A stretch of 46,250 nucleotides of DNA from an uncultured Anaeromyxobacter sp. (GTDB lineage Bacteria > Myxococcota > Myxococcia > Myxococcales > Anaeromyxobacteraceae): the NCBI GenBank assembly GCA_903904005.1, contig CAIVAR010000095.1:1-46250 (forward strand), read 5' to 3'. The notes below the pieces were generated by a model. It searched no databases, was not told the origin of the DNA, and worked only from the letters and a program-made list of their open reading frames with translations. Below are positions 11,201-17,782 of this stretch, piece after piece (within the stretch, counting starts at the first letter, position 1; every line of letters starts with the position of its first letter). Position numbers and translations under genes: made by a program.

Positions 11201-11669
11201 CGTGCTGCCGGGCGAAGATGAGCGCCTGCTCGTCGTGCAGGATGGGCTCGGGCGTGCCGGGGACCACCGGGACGCCGGCGGCCACGGCGGCCCGCCGCCC
11301 GGCCACCTTGTCCCCCAGGCTGCGCATCATCTCGCCGGTGGGGCCGATGAAGGCGATGCCGGCCTTCTCGCAGGCATCGGCGAAGTCGGCGTTCTCGGCC
11401 AGGAAGCCGTATCCCGGGTGGATGGCGTCGGCGCCCACGCGCCGGGCCAGCTCCACGATCTCGTCGATGCCCAGGTAGGCGTCGATGGGCTTCTTGCCCT
11501 TGCCCACCGGGTAGGCCTCGTCGGCCTTGTAGCGGTGCAGCGAGAGCCGGTCCTCCTCCGAGTAGATGGCGACGGTGGGAATCCCGAGCTCGGTGCAGGC
11601 CCGGAAGATGCGGATGGCGATCTCGCCGCGGTTGGCGGCCATGACCTTGCGGAACGGGCGAACGGGCAT
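8223..11669 (-). CDS. pyc: Pyruvate carboxylase (single-chain)
   Basis: A 1148-residue protein, the standard length of single-polypeptide pyruvate carboxylases. The biotin carboxylase part (about 1-460) starts 'KVMAANRGEIAIRIFRAC' and has the Gly-rich ATP loop 'KAAAGGGGRGMR'. The carboxyltransferase part (~530-830) includes 'TDTTMRDAHQSLLATR'. A PYC-type linking domain follows, and the biotin carrier domain ends the protein with 'EAMKMET', whose Lys1114 is the biotin site. It makes oxaloacetate from pyruvate, bicarbonate and ATP in the cytoplasm, refilling the TCA cycle and feeding gluconeogenesis. The ATG at 11669 follows a GGAGGA site. The gene is divergent from tryptophanase, which releases pyruvate, so shared control of that ~100-bp region would make metabolic sense. 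It converges on the histidine kinase, with 18 bp between stops. Confidence 0.97.
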   Translation of the reverse strand: MPVRPFRKVMAANRGEIAIRIFRACTELGIPTVAIYSEEDRLSLHRYKADEAYPVGKGKKPIDAYLGIDEIVELARRVGADAIHPGYGFLAENADFADACEKAGIAFIGPTGEMMRSLGDKVAGRRAAVAAGVPVVPGTPEPILHDEQALIFARQHGYPIIVKAAAGGGGRGMRVARSQKELLEGLVSARSEAQASFGNPAVFLERYVENPKHLEVQVLGDAHGGLVHFFERDCSVQRRHQKVVEFAPSMALSPEQRAALCEDALRICRLVSYRNAGTIEFLLDGDGRHYFIEVNPRIQVEHTVTEMITGRNLVQAQILVAQGYRLADPEVGLGSQADIQMRGFAIQCRVTTEDPQNGFAPDFGTIKAYRTAGGAGVRLDAGNGFTGAQITPHYDSLLVKVCAWGLSFQEAARIMHRSLQEFRIRGVKTNIPFLEKVVTHPAFLDGSADTSFIDRHPELLVASRKQDRGSKLLSWIGEVVVNGSPGVAKPLRPSELREAPVPKVDLASPPPQGTRDLLLARGPEGLAAWAKDQKKLLFTDTTMRDAHQSLLATRVRSHDLLRIAPATARLGAGLFSLELWGGATFDVAMRFLREDPWTRLHRLREAIPNVLFQMLLRGSNAVGYTNYPDNVVERFVEEAAASGVDVFRVFDALNWTKSMTVAMEAVRRSGKVCEAAMCYTGDITDPKRDKYPLTYYVSLARELERMGAHFLAVKDMAGLMKPMAARKLFTALKGEVRIPVHFHTHDTSAVASATVLEAAAAGVDVVDAALSSLSGLTAQPNLNSLCAALAGTERDPGLDGPGLQRLADYWEGVREWYAPFESGLRSGTAEVYWHEIPGGQYSNYRPQVAGLGLLDRWEECKAMYRKVNILFGDIIKVTPTSKVVGDMALFLVKNDLEPEDVLARGEDLAFPESVVGLMKGMLGQPPGGFPKRLQEVVLKGQEPIHCRPGELLEPADLEAERKKAVERVGGPVDDKGLVSWLLYPGVYPEFRRHLDDYSDTSVIPTPTFLYGLDPGQETSVEIEPGKTLIIKLNAVGSLQADGTRSVYFELNGEARAVTVRDQAATTTTAARPKADRLNPKHVGAPMPGKVLKVNVMPGDKVRGGDVLFVTEAMKMETNVKLKGDATVIEVRVKEGDKVEKDDLVAVLA

Positions 11670-11773
11670 CGGGTCCTCCGGCGGGCGCGGCGTGGGGACC
11701 CCATCCAATGCCACGTTGGAAGGCGCACTTGGAAGCCCCCTCCCGAGAAATGGTAGGTGGTACACCCTTCTAC
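11670..11773. promoter_or_regulatory. Divergent promoter region between pyc and tryptophanase
   Basis: These 104 bp must hold the start signals of both genes. On the minus strand a GGAGGA ribosome-binding site precedes pyc, and a weak -10-like TACCAT lies near 11751. For tryptophanase an AGGTGG (11754-11759) is the only candidate ribosome-binding site, somewhat far from the chosen ATG. I see no clear -35 element or operator. Confidence 0.4.
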
Positions 11774-13144
11774 ATGCCGAAGACCCTGATCGAGCCCTTC
11801 CGGATCAAGTCGGTGGAGCCCATCCGAATGACCACCCGGCCGGAACGGGAGGGGCTCCTCGAGGCCGCGAAGCTGAACGTCTTCCAGCTCCGGGCCGAGG
11901 ACGTGCTGCTCGACTGGCTGACCGACTCGGGCACCGGCGCCATGAGCACCCGGCAGTGGGCGGCCATCATGCTCGGCGACGAGAGCTACGCCGGGGCCCG
12001 CAGCTTCTACCGGCTCGAGGCGGTGGTCCGGGACCTCACCGGTTACGAGCACTTCGTGCCCACCCACCAGGGGCGGGCCGCCGAGCGCATCCTGTTCGGA
12101 ACGGTGTGCAAGCCGGGGCACGTCGTGCCCAGCAACTGCCACTTCGACACCACCCGGGCGCTGCTCGAGTGGAGCGGCGCCGAGGCCCGGGATCTCGTCA
12201 TCCCGGAGGGGCTCCAGCCGGCCACCGTCCACCCCTTCAAGGGGAACATCGACCTGGGCCGGGTCGAGGATCTGCTGAAGCGCGAGGGGGACAGGATCCC
12301 CTTCGGGATGATCACGGTCACCAACAACACCGGTGGCGGCCAGCCGGTGTCGATGGCGAACCTCCGGGCCTACGCCGAGCTCCTCCACCGCCACGGCAAG
12401 CCGCTCGTCATCGACGCCTGCCGGTTCGCCGAGAACGCCATGTTCGTGAAGATGCGCGAGCCGGGCTATGCCGACGTGCCGGTGAAGCGCATCGCCCAGG
12501 AGATGTTCGCGCTGGCCGACGGCTGCACCATGAGCGCCAAGAAGGACGGCATGGTGAACATCGGCGGATTCCTCGCCCTGCGGCGCGACGACTGGCTGGA
12601 GGGGGTGCGCAACATGCTCATCCTCACCGAGGGCTTCCCCACCTACGGCGGGCTGGCCGGGCGGGACCTGGAGGCCATGGCGGTGGGGCTCGAGGAGGTG
12701 CTCGACGAGCAGTACCTCCGTTACCGGCTGCGCACCGCGGAGTACCTGGGGGAGAAGCTCGACGCCATCGGGGTGGGGTTCGTCCGCCCCACCGGCGGCC
12801 ACGCCGTCTACATCGACGCCCGGTCGGTGCTCCCCGAGATGCCGGTGGACCGCTACCCGGCCTGGGCGCTCGCCAACGCCCTCTACCTCGGGGGGGGCAT
12901 CCGGGGGGTGGAGATCGGCTCGGTGATGTTCGGCAAGCGGCGCGACGACGGGGAGGAGACCTTCCACGCCATGGAGCTCGTCCGGCTCGCCTTTCCCCGC
13001 CGGATGTACACGCAAAGTCACTTCGACTACGCTGCCGAGGTGATCGCCGAGGTGAAGGAACGAGCCGGGGAGGTGCGCGGCGTGCGCATCGTGAAGCAGG
13101 CCCGGTACCTCCGCCACTTCACCTGCGAGTGCGCATGGGCCTGA
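11774..13144 (+). CDS. tnaA: Tryptophanase (PLP-dependent beta-eliminating lyase)
   Basis: A 456-residue member of the tryptophanase/tyrosine phenol-lyase family. The PLP lysine is Lys257 in 'SAKKDGM', with 'PTHQGR' near residue 96 and 'RFAENA' also conserved. The overall wording looks like tyrosine phenol-lyase ('EPFRIKSVE', 'MVNIGGF', 'GGLAGRD.EAMA'), but the specificity positions do not. Asp125 (Asp in tryptophanase, Thr124 in the lyase), Ile381 where the phenol-lyase has the phenol-binding Arg381, and His448 (tryptophanase His463; the lyase has Phe) all argue for tryptophan to indole, pyruvate and ammonia. I chose the ATG at 11774 because it leaves the family's short N-terminus before 'EPFRIK'. 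ATGs at 11708 and 11750 add residues without homology. Its last 10 bp overlap the next gene. Confidence 0.85.
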   Translation: MPKTLIEPFRIKSVEPIRMTTRPEREGLLEAAKLNVFQLRAEDVLLDWLTDSGTGAMSTRQWAAIMLGDESYAGARSFYRLEAVVRDLTGYEHFVPTHQGRAAERILFGTVCKPGHVVPSNCHFDTTRALLEWSGAEARDLVIPEGLQPATVHPFKGNIDLGRVEDLLKREGDRIPFGMITVTNNTGGGQPVSMANLRAYAELLHRHGKPLVIDACRFAENAMFVKMREPGYADVPVKRIAQEMFALADGCTMSAKKDGMVNIGGFLALRRDDWLEGVRNMLILTEGFPTYGGLAGRDLEAMAVGLEEVLDEQYLRYRLRTAEYLGEKLDAIGVGFVRPTGGHAVYIDARSVLPEMPVDRYPAWALANALYLGGGIRGVEIGSVMFGKRRDDGEETFHAMELVRLAFPRRMYTQSHFDYAAEVIAEVKERAGEVRGVRIVKQARYLRHFTCECAWA

Positions 13145-13905
13145 GCATCGCTGCCGGCGTCGCCTTCTGGGACCACGCCCCCGAGGGTGCCCGCGGGGCA
13201 CCCCTCCTCCTCGTCCACGGCGCCGGGGGAACCCACCTCCACTGGCCCGAGACGCTCCGCGCGCTCCCCGGGCGCCGGGTCCTCGCGGTCGACCTCCCCG
13301 GACACGGCCAGGCCCCGCTCCCCGGGGAGACCACCATCGCCGGCTACGCCGGGGCGCTCCTCGGCATGCTCGACGCGCTCGGGATCCCGCGCGCCGTCGT
13401 GGCCGGCCACTCCATGGGAGGCGCCATCGCCCTCTCCCTCGCGATGGACGCGCCCGACCGGGTGGCCGGGCTCTTCCTCGTCGGGACGGGGGCCAGGCTC
13501 CGGGTGGCCCCGGCCATCCTCGAGGGATCGGCCGATCCGGCCCGGGCGGCCGAGGTGGCGGAGGGCGTGGCGGCCTTCTCCTTCGGCCCCTCGACGTCGG
13601 TCGCGGACCGGGCCGCCCATGCCCGGGCGGTGGCGGCGCTGCCGGCCGGCGTCCTGCACGACGACTTCGCCGCCTGCGATGCCTTCGACGCGATGGCCCG
13701 GCTCGGGTCGATCCGGGCGCCGGCGTTCGTGGTGGTGGGGGAGGAGGACCGGCTCACCCCCCCGAAGTACGCCGCCTTCCTGCGGGAGCGGCTCCCCGGG
13801 GAGGGGCTGCTCCTCGTCCCGGGCGCCGGCCACATGGTCGCGATCGAGTCGCCGATCGAGGTGACCGCCGCGGCCGCCGCCTTCCTGGACCGGGTCTCCC
13901 CGTGA
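13135..13905 (+). CDS. Alpha/beta-hydrolase
   Basis: A 256-residue single-domain alpha/beta hydrolase. An oxyanion-hole 'LVHGAGGTHLHW' lies near residues 25-36, the nucleophile elbow 'GHSMGG' near 88-93, the acid in 'GEEDRLTPP', and the catalytic His in 'GAGHMV' near the end. It is of the size and style of esterases, lactonases or haloperoxidase-like hydrolases; the substrate is not readable. The ATG at 13135 lies inside the end of the tryptophanase gene (10 bp overlap), and its own stop shares bases with the GTG of the following receiver gene. Translation of the three genes is therefore probably coupled. The neighbourhood hints at handling of a tryptophan- or indole-derived compound, but that is inference. 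Confidence 0.85.
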   Translation: MGLSIAAGVAFWDHAPEGARGAPLLLVHGAGGTHLHWPETLRALPGRRVLAVDLPGHGQAPLPGETTIAGYAGALLGMLDALGIPRAVVAGHSMGGAIALSLAMDAPDRVAGLFLVGTGARLRVAPAILEGSADPARAAEVAEGVAAFSFGPSTSVADRAAHARAVAALPAGVLHDDFAACDAFDAMARLGSIRAPAFVVVGEEDRLTPPKYAAFLRERLPGEGLLLVPGAGHMVAIESPIEVTAAAAAFLDRVSP

Positions 13906-14345
13906 ACGAGGAGGGTCCCTCCGGCGGGATCCTCGGCCGGATCGTCGCGCCCCCACCCGAGCAGGGGGTCCCCGCCTCGCCGGTCGACGTGCTGCTCGTC
14001 GACGGCGACGCCGCCTTCCGGGGCCGGGTGGCCGCCCTCCTGCGCCGCAGCGCGCACACCGTGGTGGAGGTGGCCTCGGCCGTGGAGGGGCTCGAGGCGG
14101 TGCGCCGGGGTTGCGCCCCGCGCCTCCTCGTCGTCGGCCTCGAGGGGATCTCGCCGGACGGGCGGGGCGACCTCGCCGCCCTCCGCGACGACCCGGCCTG
14201 CGCGGGCGCCTCCCTGCTCGCGGTCACCCGGATCGGGGGGGATTCGCCGCCGGGGCTCCGTTCGACCGCGACCCTGTTCAAGCCCCTCGATGCCCAGGAA
14301 CTGGTCGAGGCGGTGCGCCGATTGTGCGGTACGCTCGGGCCGTGA
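13902..14345 (+). CDS. Receiver-like domain protein lacking the phospho-acceptor Asp
   Basis: A 147-residue protein with a ~26-residue Pro/Gly-rich N-terminus and one CheY-like fold (about 28-145). The acidic pair is present ('LLVDGD', Asp34 and Asp36), as are the Thr-region 'LAVTR' and the conserved Lys127 in 'LFKPLD'. The position where a phosphorylated Asp should stand at the end of strand 3 is Gly79 ('LLVVGLEGIS'). No output domain is attached. It may be a pseudo-receiver working by protein contact rather than phosphorylation. The GTG start overlaps the hydrolase stop (GTGA), and its own stop overlaps the next GTG in the same way. The partner is unknown; a stand-alone regulator or adaptor is the simplest reading. 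Confidence 0.75.
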   Translation: MNEEGPSGGILGRIVAPPPEQGVPASPVDVLLVDGDAAFRGRVAALLRRSAHTVVEVASAVEGLEAVRRGCAPRLLVVGLEGISPDGRGDLAALRDDPACAGASLLAVTRIGGDSPPGLRSTATLFKPLDAQELVEAVRRLCGTLGP

Positions 14346-15004
14346 CCCCGAGGACCCTGCTCGCCATCACCGCGCTCGTCCTCCCGGCGATGGGCCTGCC
14401 CGCCGCGCCGGAGGAGCCTTCCCCGCCGGTGCTGGGCTTCGCGCTCGGCGCCCGGGTCTCGGCGGCCTTCCCGATGGGGAGCGTGCTCTCCGATCCCGGA
14501 AACGGGTCCCTGCTCATCGACGAGCTCATCGCGGTGTCGATCCCGCTGCAGATCGACGTGGGGATGACCGTCCACCGGCGCTGGTTCGTGGGCGCCTACG
14601 CCCAGTACGCCTGGAGCGTGCTCCAGATCGGTGAGTGCAAGGTGGGCCAGTCCTGCTCGATGACCGGGCTCCGCCTCGGGCTGCAGGCCACCTATGCCTT
14701 CCGCGACCACGGCGGTCCGTGGGCCGGGCTGGGGACGGGGTGGGAGTGGATGTTCACCTCGTACACGAGCCCGTCCTTCACCACGAAGCTCGACGTCGCC
14801 GGATGGGAGTACGCGAATTTCCAGGCCGGATGGGACGTCGAGGTCTCCCCGGGCTGGATGGTCGGCCCGTGGGTCTCGGGATCCGTCGGCGAGTTCAGCC
14901 GGGCCAGCCTGAAGCGGGACGGACAGACCACCGACACGAGCATCCCCAACAGGGCGGTCCACGGGTGGTTCCAGATCGGCGTGAAGGGAAGCTTCTCGCT
15001 CTGA
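14342..15004 (+). CDS. Outer-membrane beta-barrel-type protein
   Basis: A 220-residue exported protein whose GTG start overlaps the previous stop by the GTGA arrangement. Residues 1-22 form a signal peptide ('LLAITALVLPAMGLPAA'). The mature part shows barrel-like alternating strands rich in Gly, Trp and Tyr ('WFVGAYAQYAWSVL', 'WAGLGTGWEWMFTSYT', 'AGWEYANFQAGWDVEVSPG', and a final 'WFQIGVKGSFSL'). Two Cys residues form a short 'CKVGQSC' loop. It closely resembles small barrels of unknown role in myxobacterial genomes. As the last gene of the tryptophanase string, it could be a pore or surface sensor for the same pathway, but nothing in the sequence proves this. Confidence 0.7.
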   Translation: MTPRTLLAITALVLPAMGLPAAPEEPSPPVLGFALGARVSAAFPMGSVLSDPGNGSLLIDELIAVSIPLQIDVGMTVHRRWFVGAYAQYAWSVLQIGECKVGQSCSMTGLRLGLQATYAFRDHGGPWAGLGTGWEWMFTSYTSPSFTTKLDVAGWEYANFQAGWDVEVSPGWMVGPWVSGSVGEFSRASLKRDGQTTDTSIPNRAVHGWFQIGVKGSFSL

Positions 15005-15081
15005 CCGGAACTTTCCGCTGGAACTCCGGCGGTTTCGGATGGACGCCCCACCCGGGGGGTGCCCGGGCGCGCCAACCCCGC

Positions 15082-15097
15082 TGGCACGCGTGGTGCA
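15082..15097 (+). promoter_or_regulatory. Candidate sigma-54 (-24/-12) promoter for kup
   Basis: TGGCACG (15082-15088), a 4-nt spacer and GTGCA (15093-15097) match the sigma-54 consensus TGGCACG-N4-TTGCW at all but one base, with exact GG-to-GC spacing. Transcription would start near 15108, about 117 nt before the chosen kup start. The whole 15005-15224 stretch holds no gene; I see no clear activator-binding repeats in it. Confidence 0.5.
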
Positions 15098-15224
15098 ACC
15101 CCCTCGACCGGCGGCGCGGGATCGGTTAACCCTGTCGCCGCCGATCCGGAGCCCCCGCCTGACAGACCCCTCGCCCAGCCCAGCAGCCCACGTCCACCCG
15201 GCGGGTCCGAAGTCCAGGGGCGCG

Positions 15225-17087
15225 ATGGCGGCGCTCGCCCTCGGCGCGCTCGGGGTGGTCTACGGCGACATCGGGACGAGCCCGCTCTACGCCCTCAAGG
15301 AGAGCTTCCAGGGCACCCACAGCGTGCCGCTCACGCCCGAGAACGTGCTCGGGATCCTGTCGCTCGTCGTCTGGGCGATGACCTTCGTGGTCACCTTCAA
15401 GTACCTCTCCTTCGTCATGCGGGCCGACAACCGCGGCGAGGGGGGGATCCTCGCCCTCATGGCGCTCGTCAGCCAGCAGGAGAAGACCAACCGCGGCCGC
15501 AAGACCCTCCTCATCCTCGGCCTCTTCGGGGCGGCGCTCCTGTACGGCGACGGCGTCATCACCCCCGCCATCAGCGTGCTCGGCGCCATGGAGGGGCTCA
15601 TCGAGGTCACGCCGGCGATGAAGCCCGCCGTGGTGCCGGCGACCGTGTTCGTCCTCGTCCTGCTCTTCGCCTTCCAGAAGCGGGGGTCGGCCGCGGTGGG
15701 CGCGGTCTTCGGCCCGGTCATGCTGCTCTGGTTCGCGAGCATCGCCGCCATCGGCGCCTGGAACGTCTGGCAGGAGCCGGGCGTGCTCCGGGCCATCAAC
15801 CCCGTGCACGGCTTCGAGTTCTTCGTCCGGAACCGCGGCGCCGGGTTCCTCGTGCTGGGGAGCGTGGTGCTGGTCCTCACCGGCGCCGAGGCGCTCTACG
15901 CCGACATGGGCCACTTCGGCCGCCGCCCCATCCGGCTCGCCTGGTACACGATCGCGATGCCGTCGCTCCTGCTCAACTACATGGGGCAGGGGTCGCTGCT
16001 CCTCCGGAACCCCGAGGCGGTGACCAACCCCTTCTACAAGGCGGTCCCGGGTTGGGCGCTCTGGCCGATGGTGATCATCGCCACCGCCGCGGCCATCGTG
16101 GCCTCCCAGGCGCTCATCTCCGGCGCCTACTCCCTCACCAACCAGGCCATCCAGCTCGGCTACGCGCCCCGCCTCACCGTGCGCCACACCTCGAGCACCG
16201 AGTACGGCCAGATCTACGTCCCCGAGGTGAACTGGGCGCTCGCCGTCGGGACGGTGGCGCTGGTGCTCGGGTTCGGGTCGTCCAACGCGCTCGCCGCGGC
16301 CTACGGCATCGCCGTCACCGGCACGATGACCATCACCACGCTGCTCTTCCACCGCGTGGCGCGCGACCGCTGGCACTGGTCCCGCTGGGCCGTGTGGCCG
16401 CTCACCTTCGCCTTCCTCGTCGTCGACCTGTCCTTCCTCTCCGCCAACCTGGTCAAGGTGCGGGAGGGCGGCTGGTTCCCGCTCGTCGCCGGCGGCTTCA
16501 TCTTCGCCATCCTCTCCACCTGGAAGCGGGGGCGCGAGGCGCTGGCCCGGTCGGTGGCCGGGACGACCCTGCCGCTCGACCTCTTCCTCCCGGACCTGGA
16601 GCGCCACCCCCCCCACCGCATCCCCGGCACCGCGGTCTTCATGACCTCCGATCCCGCCGGGACGCCCGGGGTCCTGCTCCACCACCTGAAGCACAACAAG
16701 GTGCTCCACGAGCGGGTGCTCATCGTCTCGATCGGGACCGAGGAGATCCCCGTGGTCGACCCGGCCGACCGGATCACCGTGCGGAGCCTGGGGAACGGGA
16801 TCCACCAGATCATCGGGCGGTACGGGTTCATGGAGACCCCCAACGTGCCGGCGCTCCTGGCCGCGCTGCCCCCCTTCGCCATCCCGGGTCCCCGGCTCGA
16901 GAACGCGGTGATGGAGACGAGCTACTACCTGGGGCGGGAGACGCTGCTCCCCGACGGGCCCTCCACCATGCCCCGCTGGCGGAAGCGGCTCTTCATCATC
17001 CTGGCCCGGAACGCCCGGCCGGCGAGCGCCTTCTTCGGCCTGCCCCCGAATCGTGTCGTGGAGATGGGCGCGCAGGTCCAGTTCTAG
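15225..17087 (+). CDS. kup: Kup-family potassium uptake permease
   Basis: A 620-residue low-affinity K+/H+ symporter of the inner membrane, full length for the family. The N-terminus holds the signature 'GALGVVYGDIGTSPLYAL'. About twelve membrane helices follow to residue ~440, including 'LYGDGVITPAISVLGAMEG' and 'QALISGAYSLTNQAIQLGY'. A ~180-residue hydrophilic cytoplasmic tail ends the protein. The frame is open back to an ATG at 15039, but that would start translation upstream of the predicted sigma-54 transcription start, and the added residues are Pro/Ser/Arg-rich. The ATG at 15225 with GGGG just upstream is therefore preferred. A start somewhat upstream of it remains possible, since only two residues then precede the conserved block. 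A TetR gene follows at once. Confidence 0.92.
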   Translation: MAALALGALGVVYGDIGTSPLYALKESFQGTHSVPLTPENVLGILSLVVWAMTFVVTFKYLSFVMRADNRGEGGILALMALVSQQEKTNRGRKTLLILGLFGAALLYGDGVITPAISVLGAMEGLIEVTPAMKPAVVPATVFVLVLLFAFQKRGSAAVGAVFGPVMLLWFASIAAIGAWNVWQEPGVLRAINPVHGFEFFVRNRGAGFLVLGSVVLVLTGAEALYADMGHFGRRPIRLAWYTIAMPSLLLNYMGQGSLLLRNPEAVTNPFYKAVPGWALWPMVIIATAAAIVASQALISGAYSLTNQAIQLGYAPRLTVRHTSSTEYGQIYVPEVNWALAVGTVALVLGFGSSNALAAAYGIAVTGTMTITTLLFHRVARDRWHWSRWAVWPLTFAFLVVDLSFLSANLVKVREGGWFPLVAGGFIFAILSTWKRGREALARSVAGTTLPLDLFLPDLERHPPHRIPGTAVFMTSDPAGTPGVLLHHLKHNKVLHERVLIVSIGTEEIPVVDPADRITVRSLGNGIHQIIGRYGFMETPNVPALLAALPPFAIPGPRLENAVMETSYYLGRETLLPDGPSTMPRWRKRLFIILARNARPASAFFGLPPNRVVEMGAQVQF

Positions 17088-17111
17088 TAGAATGCGAGCA
17101 ATGGCTCGCAT
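17088..17111 (+). promoter_or_regulatory. -10-like TAGAAT plus perfect inverted repeat over the tetR start codon
   Basis: TAGAAT (17088-17093) lies directly after the kup stop codon and ends 7 nt before the tetR ATG at 17101, with no ribosome-binding site between. Overlapping it, ATGCGAGC (17092-17099) and GCTCGCAT (17104-17111) form a perfect 8-bp inverted repeat separated by AATG, which contains the start codon. One reading is a promoter for a leaderless mRNA; another, not exclusive, is an autoregulatory operator for the TetR protein encoded here. Confidence 0.5.
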
Positions 17112-17775
17112 CCGAACCGCTCCCCGCAAGTCCCCCACCCAGCAACGGTCCCGCGCCACGGTCGACGCCATCGTCGACGCCACCGCGCGGGTGCTCGTGC
17201 GCGACGGCTACGACGCGCTCTCCACCAACCGGGTCGCCCAGGAGGCCGGGGTGAGCGTGGGATCGCTCTACCAGTACTTCCCCGGCAAGGAGGCGCTCGT
17301 CGCCGCGGTGATGGAGCAGTACGCCTCGCGCATGCAGGAGAACATCGCCGGGCGGATGCAGAACGCGCCGCCGGCGGCGACGGCCGAGGACGTGGCCACC
17401 GAGATGATCCGGGCCATGCTGGCGGCCCAGCAGGCCGAGCCACGCTTGCACCGCGCGCTCGTCGAGCAGGTGCCGCGCATCGGCGCGCTGCGCAGGCTCC
17501 ACGAGCTCTTCACCAACTACGAGCGTCTGGTGGAGGCCTGGCTGCTCGAGAACATCGAGCGCATCGAGGTGAAGGACGCCAAGATGGCCGCCTTCGTCCT
17601 GGTGGCCGCGGTGGAGGGGCTCGTGAACCGCGCCACGCTCGACCGGCCCGACCTGGTGGCGTCGGGCAAGCTGGAGGAGCAGATCCTGCGGCTCGTGCTC
17701 GCCTACGTCGTCCCGTCCTACGTGGCCTCGGCCTCGGCCGAGGAGCGCTACGGCGGACAGCGTCGGCGCGGCTAG
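17101..17775 (+). CDS. TetR-family transcriptional regulator
   Basis: A 224-residue repressor. After a basic N-terminal tail (residues 1-17), the TetR DNA-binding domain covers ~18-70, with the helix-turn-helix 'LSTNRVAQEAGVSVGSLYQYF' region and the usual 'PGKEALV' following it. The ligand-binding half (~75-205) is all helical, with 'RLHRALVEQVPRI' resembling the TetR_C domain of this subgroup. The inducer cannot be read. It starts 13 bp after kup, but through its own TAGAAT box and without a Shine-Dalgarno. An inverted repeat across its start codon suggests autoregulation. The nearest other gene, an Omp85-type barrel, converges on it with 7 bp between stops. A half-site of the same repeat recurs at 26743, hinting at a second target. 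Confidence 0.9.
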   Translation: MARIRTAPRKSPTQQRSRATVDAIVDATARVLVRDGYDALSTNRVAQEAGVSVGSLYQYFPGKEALVAAVMEQYASRMQENIAGRMQNAPPAATAEDVATEMIRAMLAAQQAEPRLHRALVEQVPRIGALRRLHELFTNYERLVEAWLLENIERIEVKDAKMAAFVLVAAVEGLVNRATLDRPDLVASGKLEEQILRLVLAYVVPSYVASASAEERYGGQRRRG

Positions 17776-17782
17776 GAACGGC

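Noticed and set aside
11708-11773. ATGs at 11708 and 11750 as the tryptophanase start
   Set aside because: They add residues not seen in the family; the ATG at 11774 gives the normal N-terminus and a family-typical length of 456 residues.
11774-13144. Annotation as tyrosine phenol-lyase
   Set aside because: Overall resemblance is strong, but Ile381 replaces the phenol-binding Arg, and Asp125 and His448 are the tryptophanase forms.
15039-15224. ATG at 15039 as the kup start
   Set aside because: The added residues are Pro/Ser/Arg-rich, unlike Kup proteins, and the sigma-54-like promoter would place the transcript start downstream of this ATG.
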